From assembly GCF_016808095.1 (NCBI RefSeq), contig NC_068976.1:28938871-29002870 (forward strand): DNA of 64,000 nucleotides, written 5' to 3'. This document shows positions 24,433 to 36,114 of the stretch, piece by piece. Each line of letters begins with the position of its first letter. Positions within the stretch are counted from its first letter, which is position 1. The notes under the pieces were generated by a model. That model did not search any database, was not told the DNA's origin, and saw nothing but the letters and a program-made list of their open reading frames with translations. This stretch comes from Vigna angularis. Lineage: Eukaryota; Streptophyta; Magnoliopsida; Fabales; Fabaceae. A program made the translations under genes and the position numbers.

Positions 24433-26806
24433 TGTAACATCCCAAAAATACAGTATAAAACCATACCATAGAATATTCACAATTAAAATAATTACAGTTC
24501 AGTTCTGAAACAGAAGAGGTACGTTCTTGGCCGAACGACCTTACTACAAGACTTTAGAATTTAAACTTTACAAAATAATAAACTGAACCGAACGGTTCAA
24601 ACACCCTACCTACATCGAACGGTTATACTAAAACAGAACTAATTCTATCAACCGAACAGTCCTACGGTTCAGCTTTTACTTCCACTTCTTCCAGAGCCAC
24701 TTCTAGTAGACACTCTTTCCCTCCTACTCACATCCATAGGATGATCATTGCAATAGGAAATGACGACCGAATGGACAATACAGACAAGACAGAAAAAATG
24801 GTAAGCTTATGTAATTTAATTAATTCAGTAAAACATATATTTCACATAAATGTAATATAATTCAATAGCCAATCATGCAACAACCAATCATGCATTTCCA
24901 ACAATAACCATACATCAATGCATGCAATGACCGACCACTTTACTCTGACTGTCCAGACTGTATGAATTCTGTGTAGCTACTACGTTTTTACACCCGAGTG
25001 ATGTAGTAGCTGGGATGCCCTCAACAGCTGCCACTCGAGGTGAGTCCGTTATATCTCGCCCATTTTAACCTTATGGACTAAGACCTCCTGCCATTCTCAC
25101 ACATGATTTACTTCTCTCTACTTGAGAATGAGTAATCATAGAATATCAGGATAAACGCAACCTTAGGATGATCACATTCATATTTTACCATTCCATAACA
25201 AATTCTGAGATATTCCTCCCTGGAATACTCTTTCATATCCATACTATTCCATTCATATCACATTTTAAATAATATCCTACTTCATCATCACTACAATCAG
25301 ACTGAACACTGAAAACAAGATCCCATCTTAGAACAACAATGAAAGAAATAACTTTCGTCTTAGAAGCAAGACCAAACGAGAGAATACTTTTTAGACTAAT
25401 CTAACGGAACACTTAGTGTAAGACCGAGCGGTCTTTCACTTATTCACATAACCGGAGCGAACGGTCCATATAGGATAAGACTCATAAGAACCCTAACACT
25501 TATGATAATATGGAACGTTTTCTAGCTACTCAACAAGTATGATCGAAAGGTCTTTACTAGACAGAACTCAAAGAATGTATGGAATACTATAGTATACATA
25601 TAATTAAACCTAACCGAAAATGATGAAAGCTTTTATCAAAGACCTAAAAGTTTAAACCGAACACTACAAACTAAGGCTGAACACTATGGAGCTTGGCCGA
25701 ACGCTCTTAATACCTAATGCAAATATATTACAGAACATATTATAAGACCGAGCGCTTAGTTCGAAACCGAGCACTACTGAGACCGAGCGCTTGGTTCAAG
25801 ACCGCGCACTACTGAGCTTATAACAAAATGAAGAAGTATATATATCTAATACAATACATAACACTTATTTTTAATAAAGGATAATTATAATATCTATAAC
25901 TTTAGATATTATAGAATATCTTAACTAAGCTAATTACAAAGAGAAAGCTATACTTAGACCGAACGCTTATTTACCAGTATACTAAGAGAAAAATCGATCG
26001 GTCATTAACTGAAATTCTCTACAGAAGAAGAATCCAGTTCAGATCGAATACCCAAATGAAAAACCGAACGGTCAATAATGACTCTCGGTTTCAAACACAG
26101 AAATTACGCAGAATGCTGCAGTTTGAAGATCAAACCCTACATCAACCCAGTTCACACCCTTTATCAATCATTCACCATACAGACAAGCATACAACCACAT
26201 TTATAGTTCATCTCAACCAAATACATATACATAACATCAAACACCCAAGCCAACATTCAAAACAAAGAATCTTAATTAAATTAAATAAGCTTCCCTTACC
26301 TCTTAAACTTAGTCGAACGCTCACAATTTGTATAGAATAGCTCACCACCAGAAATCTTATAATCCTACGGTCACGATTTATGAAACTAAACCAAACAAAA
26401 GACCAGAAATGTGCTCAGAATTAGATAATAAACTCATGTAACCATAACTTGGCTTGCATGTGTCAGAAAACAAACTTTCTAAGAAGAGAAGGAACTCACC
26501 AACTTAAAACCACAACTTGATTGGTGCAAAGTGAAGCCCTTGACACCAGGAAGACTCAGGCACTGCCTGAATGATGATCGGATGAAAGAAAAGGTAAGAA
26601 TTTGTAAAGAGAAGAAGAAGATTGTAGAGAGAAGGATGAGAAAATGAAGAACTTAGAAGGTTGAAGATGAAGGGTGCATGCAGAAAAAGTGGCACGAAAT
26701 TTGAAATTTTGCTTTAAATACTACCGTCACTAAACCGATCGGTCACTCAGCGCTGCACACCTGTCTTCCACTTTCTGAATCCAGAAACCCTTGTACCTAC
26801 ATCTGT
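24433..26806 (-). repeat. 5' LTR of the gypsy element, outer end truncated
   Basis: Starts TGTAACATCCC like its partner and stays co-linear to about 26800 (including the GATGATCATTGC block at 24740). It then departs before the GGGTCTTGACA end. The same 94-codon open frame occurs in both LTRs (18902 and 26056) and reflects LTR duplication, not a gene. Confidence 0.88.
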
Positions 26807-27431
26807 CTTCGACCGACTTTTTGAATTATTTCTTTCTACTTCTCAATACATCAATAACTTTTCAAAAATAATTATATTTAAGAAAATGTAAAATATTAAA
26901 AGTAAACATTTTTTAAATCCAACTATATTCACTAGGTGCTTTAACTAGAACAACTACATAAGCCACATATTTTATAAAAATAAGGCATAAAAATTACAAG
27001 TTTACGTATAAGGTGAAAATCATATAAAAAAATTGTAAATCCAAACATGATATATAAATATGTTGGAAGTCTCACGTTAATTAAAAATAAGGTCAATTTA
27101 TAATATATAAATTAGATGCAAATCTTGCGTTAGAAACCAATTTGTTACCACCATTAAGTTCGATTTTTTTGAAACCCGTCATATTTTTACTTTTTGGCTG
27201 AATTAGATTAATTAAAAACAAAACTTTTAAATATCAATAAAATGTGTCTATTTGCGAAAATTAAAAGTTAACAATATTTTTTGTTCTGATACTTTCTGTT
27301 TATTAAAGAAAATTTATTGGAAAATATCAATTTTAATGAACGTCATATCTACATTAGAAAAGAAAAATAAAGCTATAAAAATTTATTACTTAATATTTTC
27401 AAACAAATTGTGGGTGTCATTTTTGTTGTAA
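26807..27431. other. AT-rich spacer with a short LTR fragment
   Basis: No gene seen. Holds the TRIM-like fragment listed at 27061. Confidence 0.5.
27061..27150. mobile_element. Decayed TRIM-like LTR fragment
   Basis: TGTTGGAAGTCTCACG, AAGGTCAATTTATAATATAT and TGCAAATCTTGC match in order the LTR at 53313, with substitutions. No primer site follows. Confidence 0.6.
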
Positions 27432-27440
27432 TATTAATTA

Positions 27441-27671
27441 GGGTTAAATATGTTTTTGTTCCTAAACTATCAAGATTCTTTTTTAGTCCCTCTTTTAAAG
27501 TAAGGTATATTTTAGTCCTCCTATTTAAAAAAAACGTTAATTTTTTATCTTTTCGGAAGGACCAAAAATTAAGGTTTTTTAAGAAAAACGACTAAAATAT
27601 ATCTTTACTTTAAAAGATGAACTAAAAACAAATTCCTTTGATAGTTTAGAAACTAAACCCATATTTAACCC
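27441..27671. mobile_element. Mutator-like MITE with 9-bp target duplication
   Basis: 231 bp, starting GGGTTAAATATG and ending CATATTTAACCC. The inverted repeats continue inward (CTAAACTATCAA against TTGATAGTTTAG) for roughly 50 bp or more per side. Identical TATTAATTA flanks lie at 27432-27440 and 27672-27680. A 9-bp duplication with long inverted repeats fits Mutator-like elements. It carries no transposase. Confidence 0.85.
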
Positions 27672-27680
27672 TATTAATTA

Positions 27681-28939
27681 TAACCTCAAAGACACTCTTA
27701 AAAATTTCTTCCATACGCTATATACAAACTCTTCGATACGTTACATGTTATTTCTTGGTGTTCTAGAAACATTATTGCATAGATTGCGCCAACTTGGAAT
27801 AATCCAATAATGTGAAGCTGTCAATTTTTCTACATTTAACCTTTTTCTCTAATTTTGCTTCTTCATTTCATATTCCTTCTTCCCACCTTTCCCACTGTTC
27901 CTGCTTTGAAAATGCAAACACATTTTTCTCCTAATAATGCCAATATCAACCACCATTTTCATCTTCATCCAATCTTGCATAGGACATCATGCATACATCA
28001 TTGATTAACGTGCAGAGTTTGATTTTGTTTTTTAAAAGAATAAGGAGCTGTTTTGAAAAACTAACTTTTCATATATGTTAAAGTGAAAGAAAAATTAATT
28101 AAGAAATGTTTTATTTTCTGGTATTGAATATTAACAAAAAAACATTAATTCAGTCAACTAAAGAAAATTAATTAGTAGCATGTATTTGTATTAATTTTAC
28201 GTTTCTTTTCTTCTAAACTATCATTTTTCTTCAAACTTTAGTCAAGAATGAAAGAACTTTTTGAAAAAAAAGAAGTAATTAAACCAGGACTATATTAATG
28301 ATATTTTTTCACTTGTGTAAAATGAGCTTATAGTCACTTTTATTCCATTTTTATCTTTACGTTTAATTAAATTTGAAGTTTTTTATTATAAATTTAGATA
28401 TTTTTAATTGAGTTCTTTTAGATTTTTTTAATTTATTAAGCACGCAAAGTTTTTATTTTTTAATTGAATTTTTGTTTTTTAACTTTTTTATTAATCGAGT
28501 GACATGATTTTTAGTTTGATGCATCATATTGCTTAGTTATCTTCACACATCTTCTTGCTTATTAGATAATCAAGTTAAAAATACTCAATTTGATGATGAA
28601 CTTAAAACTTGGTTAAGTATTTTCTATATAATTCAGTACGTATTTTTATTAATTTTCTTATTTAGTAGCTCTTATATCCCTCTAATGTTTAAGTGATCAA
28701 GAAAAAATATAAGTGAAATAATTGTGTAATAAATATGAATAGGAAGAAAATTGATGTCTTCATTTTATTTATAATGTTTTAATAGGTCTTTTGGATGAAT
28801 AGATTTTCGCTTATTATCCAATTCCTTCCAATACTCCATTAACATTTAATTTGGTAATTAGATATAAAATATAAACTATATCATTGATATGAGATAATGT
28901 AATTATTGTCGACTAGCGTTATCTTCAGGGTTAAATAAT
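27681..28939. other. AT-rich spacer, no gene seen
   Basis: AT-rich sequence with no supportable gene; a few pyrimidine-rich runs near 27840-27960. Confidence 0.5.
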
Positions 28940-29390
28940 ACACTAGCCCCATAGCCCCAAAGCATGAAGGGTTTGAAGTGTTGATAATCTTGAAAAAGAA
29001 AATCATATATTTGATTGAAACTTAACTTGACATCATTCATACATTTGACCCTCTAAGATCAAAAAGTGAGTTAAGTAAAGAAAAGTTTTGTCATCTTAAA
29101 ATAAAATTTTCTTATTTTTAATCAAGACATATCACACAATTATCCATACATTGGCTCTCTAAGCTCGAGGAGTGAGCCAAGTAATAAAGAGTTGTAACAC
29201 TTTGAAAAAAGAAATAAATAACTTTGTTGAAGACATGTCTTTACATCATTCATACATTGGTCCTAGACTAAAGAAGCTATTCAAGTGATAAAAAGTCTCA
29301 ATGCTTTGAAAGAAAATTTGTATATCTTTTATTGAAACATTTGTACACTAGTTCCTCAAACTCAACAAATGAGGTAAAGTCATATCATAG
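28940..29390. repeat. Diverged tandem array, about four units of 91-107 bp
   Basis: A landmark word, CATACATTGG or close, followed by CTCTAAG-like and AGTGAGnnAAGTAA words, recurs with its TAC at 29040, 29147, 29253 and 29344. Each unit also has a CTTTGAAAAA/AATCTTGAAAAAG word. No long open frame runs through it. Confidence 0.7.
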
Positions 29391-29786
29391 TAGATATGTG
29401 ACTAGATTATGACAATTATGACAATTATCTTAAGAAACAAGAATAATTTTGTAGACATTTGATTGAAGAGATCCAAAGGATGCAGTTCACCATGGTGGTT
29501 GGTAAGGTATACTTGACTTGTTTATAAATGTGGAGTGTATTATTTGTACAAGAGCTAAGTGATCTTCAAGAATTCTAAGAAATGGCAAGGTGTTTTGGTT
29601 TTGTATTAAGTTAGTAACATTATCTTGTTTGAGTTCTTTGGGGTTTTTAAGTTTTTTTGGGGAGTGATTGTTTGAAAATGGTAATCACATCTTGATTCAA
29701 ATTGTGAATTTTCCATGTTCTCATCATTATGAATGATTGTTATTTGGAAAAATTTTTAGTTCAACTATCTAGAAGTGAGGTTCAAC

Positions 29787-30319
29787 TAGGGGTGTCAAAG
29801 TGAGTTATGGTCCTTGGGCTAGCCTCCCAACTTGCCAAAACGAAGTAGGTCGTGTTGGAATTTTCAACTTGCTAGCCTGTTTTGTTTTTTTTTAATTTAA
29901 AAATTATAAAGATTAAATTTTCTATATTATATTTTTATAAAAATATAAATATGTAATACTATTATAATTTAAATCATTAACACTTTCAAATTAAGTTCTA
30001 ATTATTAGTATATTAGAGTAACTTAATATGGAAATATAATAATTATTTTAATTTATCCAATTAAAAGTATTAATTAATTAATTAAAAACTTAGAAAATAT
30101 TTATATGACTAAATATGCTTTAAATATTTATTTATAATTATAATACAAATAAAATTTTGAAAAAAAAAGTGGTAAACCAACTTGTTGGTCTATCCTATGA
30201 CGGTACAAATTGCAATTTATGGTATTTTTTTTTGTGGCGGGCCAACCTAGCCTGACCGATTTATAATGGGCCAAAGGTGAGGGTCAAAATGGGATAGGTT
30301 AGTCGTTTTTTCATTCCTA
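29787..30319. mobile_element. hAT-like non-autonomous element (copy 2)
   Basis: 533 bp with ends TAGGGGTGTCAAAG and CATTCCTA, flanked by GGTTCAAC (29779-29786) and GGTTCATC (30320-30327), 7 of 8 bases equal. An 8-bp duplication is the hAT hallmark. The inside is AT-rich with GGGCCAACC-type words near the ends, as in copies 1 and 3. Confidence 0.7.
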
Positions 30320-30327
30320 GGTTCATC

Positions 30328-32990
30328 AACACATAATGAAAACTAACTATTTTCACTGATATTATAATATTATGTCAATAATTAGCTTTAATTAACATTG
30401 ACTTGTCTTTTGTTTCCAAAGCTAAGTTGAGAAATGACTATAATTTTATGGTATTTAGGAACTATTAATATAATCATGTTTGAGTTAAGGTATCGAAGAT
30501 CAAATGCTATTTATTTTTAGTTAAAGAAAAGATACCAACACAAAAATGTCTTTTTAGTTTGTGATTTTAATATGAAGTTCACATATGTCTTCATGGTTGG
30601 AAAAAAAACATTTAGTTCAAGGATATTAAGGAATTTTTCTAAGGAGATTTAATGATGATACTTGAGGCTTAACTAATTTGCACATGGTGTATGATGTATT
30701 TATAACATTCTAATTACCATATTTCATCATGTGTAGGAAGTTATTACCTTAGAGATGTCATATGTATTTTAAAAAGAGATGTTATTATATCTAGGAATGA
30801 CAACACGACTGTATCAGTATCTATGTCCTTTAATCCCATCTTTGAAGTGAAAATTAAATCATATCCATCCCTATGTTACAAGTAATATCTATGCCCTTTC
30901 TTATTATTTTAATATGAATTAACTAATTTTTATAAAATAATAAAAAAATAAAAAGAGATGAAACATGATATTATCAAATATTTAATATAAAAAGAACGTA
31001 TTCAATATCAAAATTAAGAAAAAAAAGTAATTATATAAATCTTAAATTAGAGTATAATTTAATAAATCTTAAAATTTCATAACAACAAAACATCAATTAA
31101 TTTTAAAAACGCTAATAATAAATCGAATTTAGAATTTTAACTTTTAAGATTCATGATAACAATATTAAAATATTTTACTATATTAAATAAAAACGTCTTT
31201 ATTAAATTGAAAAGTGATAAAATTACATTTATGATAAAGAATTAAAAAATGAAGTACATATAAATCAAATTTACATATAAATCTTTCAACTTTTAAGCTT
31301 CATCATAAATGAAATTAAATTATTGTATTATAGTTAATAAAACATCTTTATTCAATTGCAATGGTAAAATTGTGCTCATAATAAGGAATTAGAAAATATA
31401 AGTAATTATATACAAAATTATTAGAAAATATTCTACATGATATAAAACAACAAATAAAAATATCAAAAAGACAAAAATGATCAAATTTATTTTTTATAAG
31501 TGATTTGACACACAATTGAATGAAATTATATAAAGAAAAAAAAATATGATTAAAAGTATAATAGAAAGTTTCTTGGATATTAGACCACATTTTCCAAATA
31601 TCAAACTAATAAAACTTTTGAAAGATAATGAAAATTGTTTGAGAAAAAACAAAAAAAAATTAAATAAAAAATTAGAATCAAAAGAAAATAAAAAAGATAA
31701 GTTTTTTATATTATAAGTAAATAAATGGTTTACGCAATTAAACGTTTGAAATCTAAAAACTATTTAATTAACTAAAAATTGATAATACACCAATTCAATA
31801 TAATTATACAAATAAAAAAGTTAATTGTGATAAAAGAAAATTTGAATATGTGAATGAATTTAGTGATATATAAAAAACTAAACAATTAAAAGAATGAAAA
31901 AAATTGAATAGCAGGAAAAAATAAAAGGGTTACAAAGCTAAATACTAAATAAGTAATTTGGATATTATTTTTACTAGCTTAATTAATTTTTAAGTTCATC
32001 ATAAGTATTTTTAATTGATTTTTTATTATTGTTTTTTTCTTAATGTTTAAAAAATTTATATTTTTAAATTGAATCTCAGTTATTTACCTGAGTGACGTAG
32101 TTGATATCTTGTCCAAAATCTTTCTTATTTTCATTTATTAAGAAAATAAGGTTATGTAGTTAATATAAAAATAAAATAATATTTTAATATTATAAGGTCA
32201 CATATTGCTTTTATTTTAAAACGTCTTGGTTATTATCAATAATGGTGACATATATAATTCTTAGATAACTAAAAATATGATGTGAAAGCTATTAAATAAA
32301 CATAATAATTTCATTATTTAACAAACTTTTAATAAGAATGAGAAACCATTTTACATTTGTTGTAATATCAATTTTATATTGTTCTTAACACATATACAAA
32401 TCAGTAAGGAAGATAACATAATAAAATAATAATTATTTACCCTATTAAAAGAATTAAGTGGCATATTTAATTAAAAAATATAGAATAATAAAAAAATGAA
32501 AGAAGACTCAATTAAAAATATCCAAATTCATCCTTAGTTAAACTTAAATTTTTTAAGGTATTCTTTATCATTGTTGTTATTATTATTTTTTTCTATTATT
32601 ATTATAATTTGTCTCATTTTTCTTATATCTCATCTTCTTTACCATTATATTTTCATTTTCCAACACATTATGTAAGCAGTCTGTCAATTTATCTCTCTTT
32701 TTATGTGTCTTGTTTCCACTGACACACGGAACATGTACAGAAGTGTTCACATAAACACTTTTGTGTGTTTCTTAAAAAATAAAAACGAAAGCAATCTTTG
32801 TTACACAATCTAGTTGAAAACATGGGAAACTATATGAAACATATAAACAGTGTTCAAAAGTAACAACATAATCATCTTGGATTCTAGCACTGCAATAGTA
32901 GCTAACTTGTTAGCTTTAAAGCAGAAAAAAAAAGTCTTTTAAAGCATAAGAGCTGAAGCCATTAGATTCCAAACTGCACACATAGCAGCA
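30328..32990. other. Long AT-rich spacer upstream of the WRKY gene
   Basis: About 2.7 kb, extremely AT-rich. I see no gene. The 80-codon minus frame at 31348-31590 is a chance product of composition. Confidence 0.5.
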
Positions 32991-33038
32991 GTAACACAAA
33001 CAAAGAAGCAAATCTCAGTGCAAGCCTAGCAGCCATTC

Positions 33039-33134
33039 AGTCAAACCCACGAGCTTTGACTAAAAAAAGCACTTTTAAAAATTTCAAAAAATAGAAAAAA
33101 AAGATATACACGGTGGCAATTTTTCAGCGGTCAA
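33039..33134. promoter_or_regulatory. Cluster of three W-boxes upstream of the WRKY gene
   Basis: AGTCAA at 33039-33044 (TTGACT on the other strand), TTGACT at 33056-33061, and GGTCAA at 33129-33134 (TTGACC on the other strand). All match the WRKY-binding W-box TTGAC(C/T), within about 260 bp of the ATG at 33300. Confidence 0.6.
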
Positions 33135-33224
33135 ACAATCCCTTCATTTCTAGTTTCTTACCTTCCCAGAAATATCGTCTCCCAATAGAAACCAAAGCCT
33201 TGTGCAATACGTACCCTCATCCTC

Positions 33225-33233
33225 TTTATATTA
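33225..33233 (+). promoter_or_regulatory. Possible TATA box of the WRKY gene
   Basis: TTTATATTA, followed by a pyrimidine-rich leader (TTCTTCTTCTTTTCC) running to the ATG at 33300. Confidence 0.5.
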
Positions 33234-33299
33234 AACATTTCCATTTCCAACTTTCAAAGATTTTCTCTCCACTCCTTCTTCTTCTTCTTTTCCTCTCCC

Positions 33300-36114
33300 A
33301 TGGCTTCTTCTACTGGTAGTTTAGACACCTCTGCAAGTGCAAACTCTTTCACCAACTTCACCTTCGCCACGCATCCCTTCATGACCACTTCTTTCTCTGA
33401 CCTCCTTGCTTCTCCCACTGACAACAACAGGTCTCAGGGTGCTTTGTCTGAAAAAAATGCCTCTGGTGTGCCCAAATTCAAGTCCACTCCACCTCCTTCT
33501 TTGCCTCTTTCTCCTCCTCCCATTTCTCCTTCTTCTTACTTTGCTATTCCACCTGGTTTGAGCCCTGCTGAGCTTCTTGACTCTCCGGTTCTCCTCAACT
33601 CTTCTAATGTCAGTTTCACCCCCTTCTCTTGTCTTACTTCTTTTGTTGTTTGAGTCAGGTAGTTGAGAAAAGTTTGAACAAACAAAAAAAAATGAAAGAG
33701 TTTTTTTAGTTTTCGATGGATATTTATGTTGGAACCGGCCATGATTAGCATGAGTTGTCTGAGAGAGTTTTGTAGTTTAGTTTTTCTTTTTTGTTTTCGA
33801 CTTATGTGAGATAATTGTGTCATGTAAGTAAGAGATTTGTTCAGTAGTTTGTATGAGATTTCTTTGGAATTTGAACTTGCTTTTTACTTCAGATTTTTGT
33901 TTTCTGATTTTATAATTTTGTTTTCCTTAATTTTGTTTTCACCGACTTTTTTTTTTTTTTTGTTGATGTTGAATTAATGAGTTTGTGTTTCTAAATACAG
34001 ATACTGCCGTCTCCAACAACTGGAGCATTTGTTTCTCAGAGCTTCAATTGGAAGAGCAGTTCAGGGGGAAACCAGCAAATTGTCAAAGAAGAAGACAAAA
34101 GCTTCTCAAATTTCTCTTTCCAGACCCAGACGAGGCCTCCTGCTTCATCCACATTAACATATCAATCTTCAAATGTTGCAGTTCAAGCAGTAAGTTGCTT
34201 TTCTCTTGTTGGATTTTTGCATTATTTGTTATTCTTTTCTAAATTTTCAATCTGATCACTTGCAACAGCAAAATCCATGGAATTTTCAGGATGCCACAAA
34301 ACAAGATAGTTTTTCTTCAGGGAAGAGTATGATGAAAACTGAAAACTCTTCTTCTATGCACAGTTTCCCTCCTGAGATTGCCAGTGTCCAAACTAACCAT
34401 AGCAATGGGTTTCAATCTGATTTTGGAAATTATCCCCCACAATCTCAGACCTTAAACAGAAAGTCAGATGATGGATACAATTGGAGGAAATATGGCCAAA
34501 AACAAGTGAAAGGAAGTGAGAATCCGAGAAGTTATTACAAATGCACATACCCCAATTGCCCTACAAAGAAGAAGGTTGAGAGGTCTTTAGATGGACAAAT
34601 TACTGAGATAGTTTATAAGGGTACTCATAACCATCCCAAGCCTCAATCTACTAGGAGAAACTCATCATCGTCCTCTTCTCTTCCAATCCCTCCTTCAAAT
34701 CCCATCAGCAATGAAATCCAAGATCAATCATATGCGACTCATGGTAGTGGACAAATGGATTCTGCCGCCACCCCAGATAACTCATCTATATCAATAGGAG
34801 ATGATGATTTTGAGCAGAGTTCTCAAAAGTGTAAATCTGGTGGAGATGAATATGATGAAGATGAACCTGATGCAAAAAGATGGTGAGTTTTTTACTTCAT
34901 TACTTTTGTATCATAATTAAGGTTCCCTATTCCACTTTTTCTTGTAGTATCATTTGTGTGGTTGATTCCATATCTAATTTTTTCATTAACTTTTCAGGAA
35001 AATTGAAGGAGAAAATGAGGGTATGTCAGCGCCTGGTAGTAGAACAGTAAGAGAACCTAGAGTTGTGGTACAGACAACCAGTGACATTGATATCTTAGAC
35101 GATGGCTACAGATGGAGAAAATATGGGCAGAAAGTAGTAAAGGGCAATCCAAATCCAAGGTAAACAAAGACACTCACTGTAGTTTTAACTTTTGTCCAAC
35201 TTTTTACAAGTTGTTATACTTTGAAGAAACAGTAGATGGAGAATCCATTAAGGAATTCCTCATTCTCATGCTAATTATAATTGAAACAGTTGGATTTAGA
35301 TATAAAGAATTTCTCTAGGAGACTAACAGGAATTCCTTGTAGGTAATGTAGTTATTAACTTACTTTATATGGCGGTAGGTAAATTTTTTGTTGTAAGTGT
35401 ACATACCATTTTGTCTTATGTAAATGTGGTAAAGACATTATAACTGCATGATGACTGCTATTTCTTTGTCTATATCTTCCTATCTTGTAATGATGATTTT
35501 CTTTGTGGAAATTCTGCTACACTACTATACTTGTGCCAGTTTTTCTTTTCCCTTGTCTGAAATTCCTTGGTCAAATTTGGCAACTTTGATTTTTCTCATG
35601 TGATCTAGAAGAATAAAAGTACTCGCATTAGCTGGTCTGATATTGTTATTAACTTGTGACATGTAGGAGTTACTACAAGTGCACACACCCAGGATGTCCA
35701 GTGAGAAAGCACGTGGAACGAGCCTCACATGACCTCAGAGCTGTGATCACAACCTATGAGGGAAAGCACAACCATGATGTTCCTGCAGCCCGTGGCAGTG
35801 GTAGCCATTCTGTTAACAGACCCCTGCCAAACAATGCTGCAAACCCCACCACAGCAGCCACTGCCATAAGGCCATTGCCAGTGATCCATCATTCTGACAA
35901 CTCTGTTCAAAGCCAAAGGCCACAAGCACCACCATCAGGGCAATCACCCTTCACCCTAGAGATGTTACAAAGTCCAGGAAATTTTGGATTCTCAAGTTTT
36001 GGAAATCCAATGGGTTCTTACGTGAACCACCAACAATTATCTGACAATGTTTTCTCCTCCAGAACCAAGGAGGAGCCCAGAGATGACTTGTTCCTTGAAT
36101 CTCTCCTATGCTGA
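33300..36114 (+). CDS. Group I WRKY transcription factor, WRKY33-like
   Basis: Five exons: 33300-33608, 34001-34189, 34269-34882, 34998-35159 and 35667-36114. They total 1722 bp, or 573 residues plus stop. All introns are GT/AG and in frame. The N-terminal part has a Ser-Pro cluster ([32 protein letters not shown]), the known MAP-kinase target region of WRKY33-type factors. The first WRKY domain is in exon 3 ([13 protein letters not shown]4-C zinc ligands CTYPNC and closing HNH). The second is split by the last intron inside the [10 protein letters not shown] site, the conserved position for this family ([18 protein letters not shown]; closing HNH). An acidic, Ser-rich linker separates the domains. 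Such factors bind W-boxes in the nucleus and drive defence and stress genes. Three W-boxes upstream suggest self- or cross-regulation. It is complete, with both signature heptads intact. Exact orthology to WRKY33 rather than a close group I relative is inferred. Confidence 0.93.

Larger units (their letters stand above)
17263..26806 (-). mobile_element. Ty3/gypsy LTR retrotransposon, coding-defective
   Basis: About 9.5 kb with LTRs at both sides. The gag-pol order read on the minus strand is gag, zinc knuckle, protease, reverse transcriptase, RNase H, integrase, the gypsy (Metaviridae-like) order. A tRNA-Met primer site adjoins the right LTR and a purine tract (minus strand) adjoins the left LTR, so the right LTR is the 5' LTR. 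Many stops and frameshifts break gag-pol, so this copy cannot make its own proteins. The two LTRs differ at about one base in ten in the first 100 bp, so the insertion is not recent. The outer end of the 5' LTR is missing about 30-40 bp, so no target duplication can be read; the left flank is ATACT. Confidence 0.93.
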
